A stretch of DNA of 64,000 nucleotides from Trochalopteron elliotii. Its lineage: Eukaryota > Chordata > Aves > Passeriformes > Leiothrichidae. The stretch lies in assembly GCA_024734555.1 (NCBI GenBank), contig JANPWX010000480.1, positions 6,011-70,010 on the forward strand, written 5' to 3'. The position numbers and the translations under genes were made by a program. Each line of letters opens with the position of its first letter. Positions within the stretch are counted from its first letter, which is position 1. This document shows, piece by piece, positions 24,780 to 38,693 of this stretch. The notes beneath the pieces were generated by a model. The model made no database searches. It had not been told where the DNA came from and was given only the letters and a program-made list of their open reading frames with translations.

Positions 24780-25178
24780 AAAGTATAGCTCTTTTAGAAG
24801 CAGGCACCTCAGGGGGGTGGGGTGGCCTCCCCTGCAGTGCTGAGAAGGAGGAGGGGGCTGGACACTCTGCTGCTGCACACAGCTGAGTGGGGAATTAGCC
24901 TTCCTCCCTCCCGGGAGCGTGCTCCCGGCAATTCCGAGCCCATTGTGATTTCCACTGATGAGTCGGATGTTCAGATTGCTCTTGTGGTCACGGGCGAGAT
25001 CCAAATTTCAGGTATTAGATGGCTTTTACAGCTTAGTCTTTATTGCCGCTATTTGTTTTGTTTTAATTGGTCGCTAAAGAGTCTTAATTACTGTTTGTTT
25101 TGGAAATTGTCCCGATTTTCTTGTGGCGTTGCATCCTGGGATCTTTAATTACCATAAGGGGTGTTAGAGTAGGAGACA

Positions 25179-25198
25179 GGGGCGGGGGGTGGGGGGGG
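25179..25198 (+). other. G-run tract, G-quadruplex candidate
   Basis: GGGGCGGGGGGTGGGGGGGG is a 20-base run of G with only two interruptions, inside the LTR U3. It can form intramolecular quadruplexes on the plus strand; formation in the cell is not shown. Confidence 0.75.
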
Positions 25199-25404
25199 TG
25201 AGATAACCGGACAGGGTGGAGAGATGTAGGAGTCTTACGTTGCCATGGAAGCGACATTCTTACTTGACAGGCCACGAAGATACACTACAAAATGAGTCCA
25301 AACAGTTTCTAACATTTAACTTTACAATTCTATAACTAATATAACTAATACTTTCTAATTTTATACATTTAAGAGCTGTTTTTAAACCTTGTTTTTTACA
25401 TTAG

Positions 25405-28400
25405 GAATAAAACATTCTGAGGTTTTTCCCCTCATTCCTTCCTGTGTCTTCCCATTTTTCTACTCTTCTTTGGAGTCTGCTATTGTAGAGACTGCTGATA
25501 TAAATCACCAAACTGCCAGTCTTGTTTCAGACATTGTTTCATTTTCTCTGTCACTCCCTTCTTGTATAAGTTTCTCCCCGAAGTGTTGCATCATATCTGG
25601 TATCCTAAAAGCCACTAGAGTTGCACAAGTGTTACTATGGCTTTGCTTTTCCTTCTGCTGTGACTTGGAGGAGACGCTGGACTGTGGTGGTTTTCTTAGA
25701 AACAAACCCCACCTTGATTTGGGATGTAAAAAGCCCAAGGGTAACAAAACCCTGCTGTCTTACATTATTCCCGATGGTTTAAATTGGACAACAGCTAAAG
25801 CCTAAAAAAAACAAAGTAGTAACAGAGGGTGTGGAGCAGAGCAGAACACAAACTTCTCTGCAGGAAGGTAAGAAATCAGTGAGTCATTTTTCCTCAGGGA
25901 CAGAAGCAAGAGCCATTTATCGCGCAAAAATAAATCAGTGAACTTGGGGACACTGCCTATACTGCAGTGCAGCATTACATAGTCGCTATCCTGTGTTGTT
26001 TCATTGAGTTATTATGTTGTATAAAGTTCACACAATCCCCTCGGCTGAGCACCTGACTGACATTATCCAGGTGCTCAGGAAAGAATGGGCCTATTGTGAA
26101 ATTGCATCCTCATTAGATGCAACCTGCAGAACATTCACCCTGCTTCCCATCACAAAAAGCCTAATCAGTGCCCTTGTTTTCTTCTGCTGGATGATTCATT
26201 CGGAGATGAAAGTATTGTGGTTCCATCTTGGCTAATGTTTTTCACAATGTTGTAACCCTCATTTTTGAAGTTAGTTTTGTTTGAAAATATATACTGGGGG
26301 AAAAGGGAATGAAACTGGGTGACAGAATTTCTAGTACTTGGCTACAGAAGGTAAAGGGTGCTTAAGACACACATTAAGATTAAAGTGTAAAAGAATTTTC
26401 TTTGAAAATGTTGAATATGCAGCTAACACAGAACCAGATTTAATACTAAGAGAAACAGACTTGCAGCAGGAATGAAACTTCAATAAGTCTGTTAAAAGCT
26501 ATCAAGGGAAGAAGTAGCTGGTGTGAGAAAGAAGTAAAGCTAAAGACGCTCAGACTGGAGTTGAGTGAATATAGCAATAAAGTATTTGCAAATATTCCTA
26601 TAAAACCTGCTGATTTGATTTACTGCTATTGCCTACAATTTTAATCACTTACAAACATCTGGTTCAGCTAATTTTTGTTGACAAGAACAAAACACAGAAG
26701 ACAAAAGCAGCATGGACACTTGTGTAGATTTCTGAGGTATTCCCACTAGAAGTGACTAAGTCCTTTTGAAAAGTATTTTTTTCTTTTAATTTGCACAACA
26801 GGTTGTCAGAATTCGATGTGTAATGTGGGAGATCCTGAAAGCCACGACCTGTTTGTAGAGCATTTGTGAATTAAAAGAAGGGAAGCATCCTGATACATGG
26901 TGTTGATCATGCAAAGACAGGGAAAAGTATCTCAACTGTGACTGTCATGAAGGGACAGATATGAATAATGTGTGGCTACCAGTATATGAGCAGAAGGTGG
27001 CCTGGAGATATTACTCCTTTCAATTTAGTTAAAGGTTAATCCAAAGCCTGCAAGAGTTGATTGGTTAACTGCAAACCTTGGATATCAATGCATTATATAA
27101 GCTTTTAATACCATATGGTATATAGTAATAAATGCAGATTCTCTGAAATTGCAGGTGTCTGAGAAGTGGCACAGGTGTGTGGGTACAGCATCAACTCACG
27201 GCAGCTTTTTTACTTCAAAGTTTTTTGCTGGTTTAACTGAGAGTGATGGGGTGTGTGCAAGTTCAAGTCTTATATGTCTCCACTGTCCCAGTTTGATGCC
27301 AAATCAAATATTCTTTGCCCTTTCAGAGCAGGCAGTGCATAATAATGTATATTACAGTGATCTAATGGTATATGTTTCCTAAAAATGTAAGAGCTCTTTC
27401 TGTGTTTGGAACAGTGTACTTTTCTGATCTTAAGCAGAAATGCCAAACTATCTTATCTTATTTGTCCTTTCTCAGATACACTGTGCGGTCTCTAACATCT
27501 GCCTCAGCCCCTGTGAGACCAAGCTCAGAGGGTGAAGCTTTAATAGGTCATCTTTTTCATTTTTTATTGCCAGTTTTAAAACTTCCCATGTGAGATGTCA
27601 TCTGCCTACTCCCTCCTGAGGTATTGGAAGCCTCTTGCCCCACAGAGAGGGAAAGAACACATCAGCCCTCAAGGAACTGCCTGGGGGGAACAAGGCTATG
27701 AGTCCTTGTCCAGAATGGGATTTGAGCCTATGATGTGTGGTGTCTCTATTTCACGCTTTAATTTTTCTTTTGTGTTAAAGTAGGTGAAGACAGGTCTAGA
27801 GCCCACATCCACCTTTAAGGCTTGAGTTTTTTATTCTTCAGTTTTTCCTGCTGTAACTTTGTCACTTGGGACTGTTACTATCACCACATCTTTCAATGGC
27901 ATCTCTGTGTCTGTTCAGAGAAGTGATTACAACACAAGGAAGTTCTCTTCCTTTCAAAACTCATGGCTCTCAAAGAACTACTTTATACCCATTGGCCAAA
28001 TAGTTGCTGGCTGGGGTTCGTTTCTTTTTTAGATCTTGTAGCTCAACACTGAGTTCATAAATAAGCCCTTGAGGCCACTCTGGGCTCCCTTTGCTGTCAA
28101 CTCAGTGATCAGCTTTCTAGCACCTGTAGGGTGCTGAGGTTTATCACTGCCTTTGAGGGGTCATTAGGAATTCCTGGCTCAAATCAACACCAAGTGACTT
28201 TTGTGTAAAATGTTAGTACACCAAAAAGAATCATCATGTGGATATACTTGAATGGGTGGGTATTTTCCAGGACTTGAACTGCAGCCTTTGCTGCACGTAA
28301 TTTCTCCAGACAAATGCTTTTCCTGCCACTCTCTCCTAGAGGGAGACAGGCCTCTTCTCCGTGGTGGCACATTCATCTTATCCAAATCTTGCTCCAAGTT

Positions 28401-28674
28401 TCACTGTGTTCCTGAGTCCTGTGCCTGAACACCCTGTTCCTCCACTTTTGCAGAAACAGAAGCTGTGACTATCGATACCAAAGTGCACACGCTAAACTCA
28501 GGTTGCACCTGTAGCTTCCAGCCATTGTTCTTCACTTGGTTTCTGCCTACTTGCGTGTTCTCTCTTAATTCTTTCTCAAGATGTCAAGGGAATTGTTATA
28601 TATATGGAAAACATTAAGTTGTACTTACTAAAACTGAATAAACAGTTTCCTCGACCCTGCAAAGATTTTTGTAT
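25405..28674. other. Unique non-coding region; no gene recognised
   Basis: A 138-codon frame at 25389-25805 begins in the LTR end and runs on through T-rich DNA. An 80-codon minus-strand frame overlaps it and neither resembles a known protein. No exon or RNA gene is evident. A possible MIR remnant lies at 27615-27760. Confidence 0.6.
27615..27760 (-). mobile_element. Possible MIR-like SINE remnant
   Basis: CCACAGAGAGGGAAAGAAC and then CAGAATGGGATTTGAGCC, about 80 bases further on, resemble the order of the reverse-complement MIR words GCACAGAGAGGTTAAG and CAGAGCTGGGATTCGAACC. The intervening sequence is not convincing, so confidence is low. Confidence 0.3.
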
Positions 28675-28679
28675 GTGCT

Positions 28680-28984
28680 TGTCATGGTTTGATGCTGGCC
28701 AAATGCCCGGCACCCACCCTGTTTGCTCACCCTCTCGCTCTCGGCGGGACAGAGGAGAGGGGAAAAAAATCAACAAAGGGCTCATGAGTTAAGGACTCAG
28801 AAAACACTCTAAGGGAAAAACAGGTTCAAATTTAAAGGTATAAAGTAAATTTATTATTAAGAGAGTCAGAGGAGTATAAGGAGAAGTAAAAGAACCTTTA
28901 AAACACCTTTTTCCCATCAGCCCCTCCCTCTTTCCCACTGATAGTGCAGGGAGACACCCTGTGGGGGTTTGGTCAGTTTGTCAC
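28680..28984 (+). mobile_element. 5' part of an avian ERVL LTR
   Basis: It starts with TGTCATGGTTTGATGC and continues with GGCACCCACC, GACAGAGGAGAGG, CAAAGGGCTCATGAG, a TTTATTATTAAGAG segment, AAACACC...CCCCTCCC and finally GGGGGTTTGGTCAGTTTGTCAC. This order is that of the 5' half of a common avian ERVL LTR type, distinct from the one at 24106. After about 28984 the similarity is lost. The 3' half is either deleted or too diverged, and no matching 5-bp duplication of GTGCT (28675-28679) was found. This is a truncated copy. Confidence 0.8.
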
Positions 28985-31900
28985 CTATAATGAGTCACAG
29001 CAGTGGGTTTGTATTCGTTCTTACAAACATTTGTTCTTCCAGGTTCCTTTGCTAAGGCAATGTTCTTACTGTCAAATTGTTTATTCCTGCTCTAGCTTCA
29101 TATTCCTGTTTGTAGATGTAGAGAAGCCACCTTCAACCCATAGTGAGCGCCTGCTGAAATTTGATTTTTGAATGGCTCTGGAAGCTTGGAGATGGTACTC
29201 TGTAAGTGATCTTTTCTAAGGCTCCATTCTAATCTACCCAGTGTGGATTAAAGGAACCTCTTACAGAAAGCTGATGATAAAGTCCAAATGAGGTCACTGT
29301 CAACTTCACTGTAGATTTCAAACAAAGAGAAATTACTGAAAAACGTTTATTTAATGTGTCTTCTTTGATACCAAAGGTACCAATTGACAAGGAAGTATTG
29401 CAAGTTAAGAGTCCTTTTTGCTGTCAATAACTGTCAGACAAGATACATTAGTTCACTTACAGGCACTCTGCCACAGGAATTTTATGCCTCCCATAAATTG
29501 AAGCATGAATTATTGTGAGAAAATCACACAAGGGTTCCTACTAAATAATATACGTTACAGTTAAGATAACAATTTCTTTCATGACCTAGTGACAATAATG
29601 ACAAGTAAATGGTCGTCTTGTTGGTAGCAATGCAAATATATCTCGAATGGGTCTGGAGGCAGAGAGCCTCTGATCTAGTGTCCAGCTCTGTGTTGCTACT
29701 TCACTTGCTATTTTGATCCTGAATTCATTCCAGCTTGAAATTGGTTTACTTGTAAAATATTTTAGAATATGCTAGTTTTACTCTGCTTAATTGTGTTTTC
29801 CTGATCAGCTAAATTCTAGAAGTCAGAGATCCTCCAGCTGGACACAGCTGGGTCAGGCAGCCATAAAGCAACAGTCAGAATAGAATAGTTACATAAATTG
29901 TGATGAATCAGAACTTCCCTTTCTGGAGAGAAAAAATAAAATCTAAATTTAATGAAATTGAAACTTAATAAAATAAAATGCCTCTAATACAGGGTAATCG
30001 TGTGCATTTGCCTTATAAATCATGTTTTATAGGATTTAAAATGTACTTTCAATTTTTGCCCCGTTATTTTTTACAGTCTTGGAAAACCAATGTGTTGAAT
30101 TTGACTTTGAGAATAATGTAATGCAGCCAGCATAGCTCTGCTCCCAGACAGAACCACGTTTTTTATTCAAATGAAAATATTCAATAAATTCCTTTCGTGC
30201 TGGATTGGCTATTCTTTAGTATAAATAAGTTCCCAGTACAATTAATAGCTAACCAAAAGAAAAGGATACTTTTTCAAGATCTTGGTGGAGGAAATGAGTC
30301 TCAGAGAATGCTGTGAATTGCTCTGGTAGTATCTTTTTCGAAATGTAATACTGAGCTGCAATTGTAGTCAATTATCAGCTTTTGTCTACTATGCTTTAAT
30401 CCTTATAGCAATTTTGTTCTTTGCTAGTATGCATACCCCCAAAAAAGAAATGGAACAAGATGCTTAAATTGCTGACTGTCTTGTGTGCACTATTGATTTG
30501 GCTCATTGATGCTGTTTTATCTAAGACTAAATTGGCATCAATTTTCCCCCTGAAGCCTGAAGATTTTGTGTTCTATTTAATTGTTAGAGGAAGGTCAGCA
30601 CAGACTGTACCCTCTGGCTTTTAATTTTAGATGGAAATGCCCTAAATGAATTGAAAACTGCATGTCAGCAAAATATACTCCTGCTGAAAGCAATGTGTAG
30701 GTTTCTCATGTTTTGCGTTTGTGATGACATAAGCTTTGACCTTGGCCTGTATCTTTTTGAAAGAAGGGTAGTATTTGTTCCCTTCAGCCTAATAGCAGCA
30801 CTGTTGGTAGAAACTGTGCTCTTGTGTGAACAACAGCTCCTGCCCTGCTGCAATTTGTAGCACTGGATGGAAAAGGACTTTTTTATATATTGAAGTGCTG
30901 TTCTTTATAATTTCCCAGTGTAAGGATCCTGACTTCTGTCTTTATGCAGTCAAAATGGAGGTGGAAGAGACAGGCATGATTAAGGCTTAGCGTGGTAAAT
31001 TAATAGCTCTACCCATTTGGCTGGTCCGGTGGCCAGTCTGGCAGATGGAGAGCTGAATTTGTGAGTAGGATCATTCCTGCAGCCTAGGGACTTTGAGTTT
31101 ATCCTTTCTCTTGTTTTCCAACTGTGGCAGCCAGGAAACAGTGTTCCACTGTGATATCTGTCTTTTCCTAAAAAGGAAAGTCCTGATTATTTCTCTGTGA
31201 ATGCTCATTGAGGACAAGGAAATGGGAGGAAACATGAATAAAAACTCTAATTTTTAAATAACTGGCAGGATGACGCTGTCAGCATAGTCTGTGGTGGGCT
31301 CTCTTAAAAGAAGAGTGTCCATCCCAGAGAGATCCACATCTCTGTGACATGCAGGGAAGAATCCTGTGGTGGTGCAGGGTAAGAAAAGATTTTTTTAGCA
31401 TCTGCTTTTGTGCTTTTGAAATTATTTCAGGCCATTTGTATTCAATGGTACAGCTGAAAGCATGGGGACAGAAGTTTATTCTCCCTCTCCCTGAGCTCAC
31501 CAAAAACATAGGGAAAAAAACCCTCTCAACACCTCAAGCCCATTTCCTTCAGGGCTTTGGCTCATATTTTCAATTTTAAGACAGAGATTTGTGAGTAGAA
31601 GAATAGCTGGCCATCTGTTTGGGAGGTAAGAGGTGAAATACATCTGGTCCTCTGATTACCTTACCACCCCCACACCCCGCTCTGCTCACAAATTCTGTAC
31701 ATCCTGAGAAGAAACAAATTGTTTCCTCTTGCAGCCCAATGAGGGCAAGAAGAAAATGGAATAACTGAAAAACTTCTCATCATATAAAGAATAGTTGGAG
31801 GATGAAAGTGGCCGGAGGGTATCATTGTGACTTTGAATGATATTGGGAAGTTTTACTGGTCTCTCTTTGCAGAAGTCTGCGTAAGCGGTTTACACTTGGT

Positions 31901-34900
31901 TGAATTTAGAGATTTCCCTGATTTGATCAGAGATTTTACTTCGGTTTTTCCCAGTGGCTCAGGGACAGTCAGGCAATTGCATTTGGGAGATCTTTCATGT
32001 CTCCAGTTTGACCATCTGCCTTTGCCAATAAAACATGTGTGGCAGTTCAGATGTTGCAAGGAAACACATAGAACATGCTGAGCAAAATGCTGGGAGCTCT
32101 TTCTCTCTTATTTTTCCCTGAGCCTGCAGCAAAGGAGAGACATGGAGCAGATGTAAGCCCAAAAGTGTGTGTGTGCTTTTGTACATAGAATAATTGAAAG
32201 CTGAATTTCAGTCTTTGAGTATGAACCAGCTTTGAGAAATACAAGACACCTATGCAGTGTTTGTGGGAGTTGGTGTCAAACCCAGGTGTAAAATATCTAA
32301 ACAGGAAGATTAATGTAGACTTTACCTAGACTGTTTTACCAGCAAGAGGATGTGGCAGAGTTTATAGATTCTACAAGTGGTTACCTTAGAATATCCAGGA
32401 AGAGTTTGGGACATCTCACCCATTGGTTCCTTGAGATGGCTGTCATTGAGAAGGATGAGCAAGCCTGGGAAGTGTGTGATTGTCAGGTCTGGCCTTGAGT
32501 GAAGGTGGAGGAAAATCCACCATTCCAGCTCTGCATCCTGCTGAAGGGAGCCAGGTCCCTTTTCATCTTCCTTCATGTCCCTTTCTTGTTCTGGGCTTTC
32601 TGTCACAACATGTGCTTTTGGCCTCACAGCAGGAGAAGATAGAGAAAGGACTAAAAGAAGAACTGAGTTCCAGTTTTATTTCAAAGCTCCCTGATGCAGT
32701 CCCAATTTTTATGCTAATGAGATGTGAGAACTGCTGTAAGTCCATCTGTCAAGCTGCATAAATGCTCTGCTGCATACATAGCATATCTTCTTGGTGGCTT
32801 AAAAAGTTGGGTCAAAGAGAGTGCAAAGACAGTGCTTAGTTATTAAGCGCCTTGATGGTTACTAGGTGGCAAAAACTGATTTATGTTTGAAAAAATATTT
32901 TCTGAGAGTGCAACCAGGAAAGATGAGCTGAGTGGGTTTTTTTTTTAATGGACCATGATTTGAGACAACACTGAGACCAAGTTGAATTCAACACTTAGCA
33001 AGTTGAATTTCTGGCTTAAGTAATTTCGCTTTACTTTCTTCATGATACCTTCTTCATCCCCTCTCTACCCCAATGTCCTTTTTCACCTTCAAGCACCCCC
33101 ACCTCCCTGCCCATGCCAAGGCAGGAACTTGGTGCTGGGGCACGGGGGCCAAAGGGAAGCTGAGGGCTACAGGTCATGGGCATTGGTGGGGTCAGAACTG
33201 CCCTTCCTCAGTCCTGGCAGTTGGGGTCATTCAGGTGATACATCACAGGTCCAGGAACACTAAAGCTCTGTCTAGAAACTACATTTGGATAACCTTGCTC
33301 CATCTGGTCTCCCTTTGTTTGCAGGAGAGGCTGGTCCTGCAATGTTTGTGCTCTGGATGCTGCAGAGGCTGGAAAATAGCACATACTGAAGGGGAGGTCA
33401 GTAAAGGAAGCAGATAATGTGCTTGTGTGATAAATCCTAGTCTGTTTTCCTTTCATTTTCCTGGCATGACCATTTCCAGAGGGACCCATAACCATGAGAG
33501 GTGCCTCGCGTGTGTCGCAGCTTTGCTGCAGAGCTCAAAAGTTATGAAAATCTGAAAGGTGGCACTGAGGTTTTACTGCAGAGCTCTGCTTAAAGAGATA
33601 CCATGGGCCTCCCTTTGCAGGGATGGGGGTTTCAGAAAAAACCTAGAGGAAAAAATGTTTCAGTTCCTTAAGAAAAAGGGAGTAACCTTCAATGCTTTGG
33701 GAACAGAGATTTGTTTTTTCCAGATCTAGGCTTCCTTCATGCATAACAAGAGTTACTTTCCGTTTATACAGAGCTAATTTTGGAGGACACTTTTCTCTAG
33801 TGATTGCTAAAGTTTTGCTAATGTTTTGTTCTGATGTGTAGAGCAAATGGAATTATTTTCTACTGGGAAAAGAAATTAAAAGCATCATTTCTCAAATAAC
33901 CCAGTTCAGTGGAATAAGAGAGAACTGTTACCATGAGCAGGGACATCTCACTGAAGGTGCACACTAGGAGATTTGTGGTATTATTCTTTCTTCTTGCAAT
34001 TTCTTCTGTGGCAGACCCAGTTGTTTCTAGGAGCAATATGCTCCCTCTCTTTCTGCACAGCTAAAATAAGGACAGCCATGCCAGCTTTCCTGCAAGACAA
34101 GGCAAAGCTTGAACTCTCTGGGTCAGCTCCTGCTCACACTGTGTCCCATCCAACCCACCTGCTAGGTCAGAGCTCCCTGTGCTGGATTTTTGTCTCACTC
34201 ATTTGGCACATCCTACACCAGATGCTTGAATTTATTGCTCTACTGTGTTGAGGTTTGATAAGGAATGGCCCTTCTCTTCCCACTTTGTCTCTTCGAAGGC
34301 TGTATTTAGGAGAGCTGGATTGTTTCCTCTTCCTGTAGCTCCTTAAATGATAAGGGCTCCATGTAGAATAGTTAGTGTTCTCCGTCTCGTAGGTTTTGGG
34401 AAATGAGATTTTACTAGCACATGGGAAGATCAGACCTTCAGAGGGACTGCTGTGATGTGTTATGTGAAACACCTTGAGTTCTGCTCTTGCAGAGCACATT
34501 AAAGGTCATATTGCCCTGAACTGTTCTCCTTCTACCCACCTGCTGTCTTGAGCTCATTTCTTTACACTGAGAAAATATCTGGGAAAGAACTGACTCAGGA
34601 AATAGCTCACAGTGATGCATTTCTGTAAGAGTTTTTAAAGGTAGGAAGAGATATTTAAGTAATGTATCAGTTGTTTTTGGACACCTCAACCTGCACCTGT
34701 AGCTGTTTTCTCCCTGATACGGGTAGATCCGTCCTTGTCATGCTTGTCTGAGCTCTCTGAGGAACCCTGGTCACAGATGTTAAGATGTACTGTAGTGATT
34801 TATTGCATAGAATGAAGTGGGCGAGAGCAATAAATGTTGTTTATAAACTGGGTCTCTAGCACTGTTGGACTGTTGTAGTTTTGCAGTGTAGTTCCCAGTA

Positions 34901-37900
34901 CCTCATCTGTATGTTCAGCATTCAATACTCAGGCTTACTTTGAAGTTTTTGGTTTTTGTTGGCCTGCTAAAGGAAGCGTTGGACCAGTGTTACAGTAGAA
35001 TATCTGTTTCTGAAGCCACTGAGGAGAACTTTAAAATCATCTCTCTGCTCTGTGTTGTAAATTCATGTTACCCCAGGTAAACATCTTGTTTTAGCAAGGT
35101 ATGTCTCTCAATTTTCAGAACAAAATCCATATGTAACTCTGTTCCTTTCAGTAGATCCCTGTAATAACAAACTGTGGGTGTTTCCCTCTATGCATTAATT
35201 TTTGTCTCAAAAGCCAATAAACATGTTTGCACACTTAATAATCTAAAGAAAAAGTGATTTTCTGCTCTGTTATATTTCCTTTCATTAGATACTTAAAATA
35301 GTTCCAGATGTTTCACGAAAATAAATACTAATACCTAACTCTTGCCTTAAAAGCAATATATGTGGCAGTAACATAAAATTGAGTACTCTTGGGTTTTTTT
35401 GTTTATTTTCTTGCTTTTTAGCATGTGTTGACATCATAATTTTGTGATATAGAAAACAGTGGAATCCTTTTTAAAAACACATTCTTACCTGTGACTTGGT
35501 CAGAACTTTAAGATTTCATTGACTGACTTCCATTTTCTACAAACTCAACTGAAGTCATTGGTTGTCTTTATGTTGTCATGTGTCATCATAGTAGGTTGAG
35601 GACTGGCAATGTGTTAATTTCCTAATTAACAAATTATTGTTTGTCCTAATTAACAGATTGTTCCAAAGAGTGGGATTGGAATAAAACTGCAAACCATCCA
35701 TGGGAATGAAACAGAGGACAAGCCGTAGAGTTCAGACACAGAAAACACTGTATAACAAGACAAAACTAACAAAGAATAAAATTAAACCCACTGTGGCATT
35801 GTCCCCGTGACACAGAGATGTGGAACAGCCAGCAATGAGCTGCCTTGTCTGGGGACCTGTGGTGACCAGGCAGCACCCAGGCACTGGGGCATGGTACTGA
35901 CTGAGGATACCCTTTGTTCTATTTGCTGCTGCTGCTGACTAAAGCCAGAACGTTGTACTGTTTGATTTAGGAATAATTTACGGTTATGTATTCTGGTTGA
36001 TACATTCATATCCTGTAGTGCATTCTCCCACTAAATTCAGGACATGCATTTTATAGTGTATAGAACCCATTTAAACCAGGGAATTGACAGTAATGAAACA
36101 GTGCTTCTCACAGAAAATACTAAAATAGGCTTTTGATGCATATAAATTCATATAAAGTCTCTGTTGCACCGAGCCCTATAAATGCAAATTATCAACCATT
36201 TCTTACTTGTATCAGGTAAAGTACCATCTAAACATGTTTGGACATCAGAAGTGTTCATTTTTTGCATGCTGTTGTAAATCTGTTCCTTGACAACCTGATA
36301 AAATACAAAATGACAGAGACATGTAGTTAATGTTCATTGGCAACATTTTTATATATTTGTTGTGGCAACTGAATTAACTTATGTGAAAAACAAAAAAAGG
36401 CTTCACGTGAATTTAAATTATTACTTGTCATAGAGTATATGTATTAAAATAGCCAGTGGTAGTTACAGTAAAATCTATAGTACCCTCCCATCCAGTGGGT
36501 TGATTACAATGATAACTAACCCAGAGAAGAAAAAAGGCATAATATTCTCTGTTTGACACCTGGGCAAAGGAAAAAGATAAAATTCTGAATTCACCTAATT
36601 GCAACTTTTTAGTTGTGGCTCCTCAATTGGATTACCTCAAGATGTGAAAGGGATCCCTCCCTCTTAAGTTCCTTTTATATAAGAGATGTTATCTCCCCAT
36701 GGCCTGCGTTCAGACCTTAAGTCATGTAACATTATAAGTAAAAATTATTATTTTCAACCTCCCATTTCTGAGCATGAGAATACTTCAGCCCAGTTAAGGA
36801 TGCTTCAGATATTTTCCCCTTTCCAAATGGTGTTAGTAGTGCACTTCAACAAGCAGTTTCCCAGTGCTCTGCACAGGAATTTATACAGATTACTTTTAGG
36901 ATACTTTTGCTGCTCTCATGCCTTTGTATGAAATAGCTCACAAAGGAGGCTGGGTGTGAAGTGTCCATAGGCAGCCTGTGGAGTTGGGGCTCACAGGTCT
37001 GCAGGGAAATGCTCTGTTATTCCCAGTTCCATAAACAGTCTCACAACTGATAGAGAGTAACACAAGGATTCAGATAACGATCACATTCACAGATGCTGTT
37101 TCTTGAAAAACAGGTAACAAAGGACTCTTGAAGATGCTAACCTTACACTGTGCTTGCCTGTAATGAGGTTTTGAAACTGGAGCAGAGAGAATAGCAGGGT
37201 GAACTATTAAAATTCAGCTGTACAACTGGCGGAAAGGTAATGTGAGCTGATTCCACAGACACTTGCTACAGCCTTTTGTTCTTGTCTTTCTTTGTGTTTT
37301 GCTTAATTAAAGAGCACAAATCTAACCTGAAAATATCTGTATGAGTACTGCATACTTCTTTGTCCTAGGCTTATGTGCAGTACTGTTAAGATCTTTTTTG
37401 CAGATGGCTGTTTCAGCCAATAAATATGAGTAAGGCAGGCAGGTAGTTGTGTGTTTGAGATTTCAGATGGGGCTGGGCATGATTAGCATAGACTGCTAGG
37501 GAAACAGGCAGGAAGGATTAAACAACATGCTCAGATCACTTTCAGGCTTTTTGTCAGGGTCCTGTTTATCACTTCAAACAACAAAACCACCCTCACAAAG
37601 CAGGACAAAATGAACTGTCTTTCTTCAGCCAACACAGCTGCCAGCTGCTTCACTTCCCTGCCTGGGGTTGATTTCAGGAGTCACCTTGCCCAGCTGACCC
37701 TACAAGTAAGTCCCTTGTAAACTAGGGAAGACCTGGCTCCACACGTGGATGTGTGGCAGAGGAGTTGCTGGATTTTAAGATACATACTATGAACGTGTAC
37801 AATTACATGTAAATAATCCCTAATTATTAAGCTCTGTGGTTAAGAAACATTCAGAAGGAGTTATAGAGTTACCGTGTCTTCTTCCTTGGCCAAGGGAAGG

Positions 37901-38506
37901 CATTTCCAGCCATTTCATGAATGACAACTCTGCTCCTAGCTTAGGAAGTAAATTATGTCCCTGATCTAAGGCCATATTGGTGTCTCTTTAAATTTTCTTT
38001 TTCAGGCTAAAGTTGGTTCTGCTGTAAATCTACCACTTTCTGTAGATGAATAATGTGAATTTGGTTAGTGAATGCTATCATGTGTGTAACTAGGCCTGCA
38101 ACAATTAATTACTTGGACTCTCTTGGTAATGAATAACCTGAGGATATTAATAACCTATTCAGGAGGAGTACTGGCACTGTTATTTCAAAAAAAAATAGTT
38201 TGTAGAAATGTTCCCAGCGTAAAGTGTGTTATTATAATGTTGCATTTCAAGAACAAATGTTAATTCAATTTTTCTGTTGAAATAATTTAATTCTAGTCCT
38301 GTTGGTTCACAGAAATAACACATTTACGCCGAGTAAATATCCCAAAGTTTTCCGTAATGAAATTGTAAAAGTTAAAGGTGAAAGCTGTAGGAGAAGGGAA
38401 TACAGGTGACCTTGCCCCTGATAAGTAACAGCTGATTTCTTTAGTAGACAGTTGGCATTAATGTTAATCACAATAAGCAAAGAATTGGGAATTCTCCTTA
38501 CTCTGG
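28985..38506. other. Long unique region; no gene recognised
   Basis: 9.5 kb of mostly AT-rich DNA. Frames stay below about 115 codons, overlap on both strands and show no family motif. A more GC-rich patch lies at about 33080-33240. I see no tRNA, LTR or SINE here. Introns, lncRNA or distal regulatory DNA cannot be excluded. Confidence 0.65.
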
Positions 38507-38693
38507 CTTAGATGTCTGGTGGGATGGGGGAGCTTGTCTTCCCTATGGAAATTCCAATGGGCATGGAAATGCAGAAGGACCCTGTCCTGTTGCCCTCAGT
38601 TTTCTTGCTTGCAAGTGTTTGAAATCTTGCAGTGCAGATTCTCACGCAGCTTTAAGAAAACAATGTATATTTTTAGAAATTATCTATTGTTTA

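Larger units (their letters stand above)
24731..25400 (-). mobile_element. Solo LTR, class I-like endogenous retrovirus (copy A)
   Basis: It aligns along its length with 41696-42486. Shared words include GGGCAGGAGACAA, TTTCCTCCTT, AGCTCTT, TAATTA.TGTTT.TTTT, GTTGCATC.TGGGA and the last ~25 bases. On the minus strand it begins TGTAAAAAAC and ends CCAATTTTTCTCA, with AATAAA at 24774-24779 (written TTTATT on plus), which sets the orientation. A 4-bp duplication TTAG flanks it (24727-24730 and 25401-25404), as in gammaretrovirus-like elements. A strong G-run tract lies at 25179-25198. No internal region adjoins it. I cannot name the family; the boundaries are good, the class assignment is inferred from the 4-bp duplication. 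Confidence 0.8.

Noticed and set aside
25860..25880. AG...GTAAG word pair resembling a micro-exon
   Set aside because: Isolated splice-like words are expected by chance and no flanking exon is recognisable.
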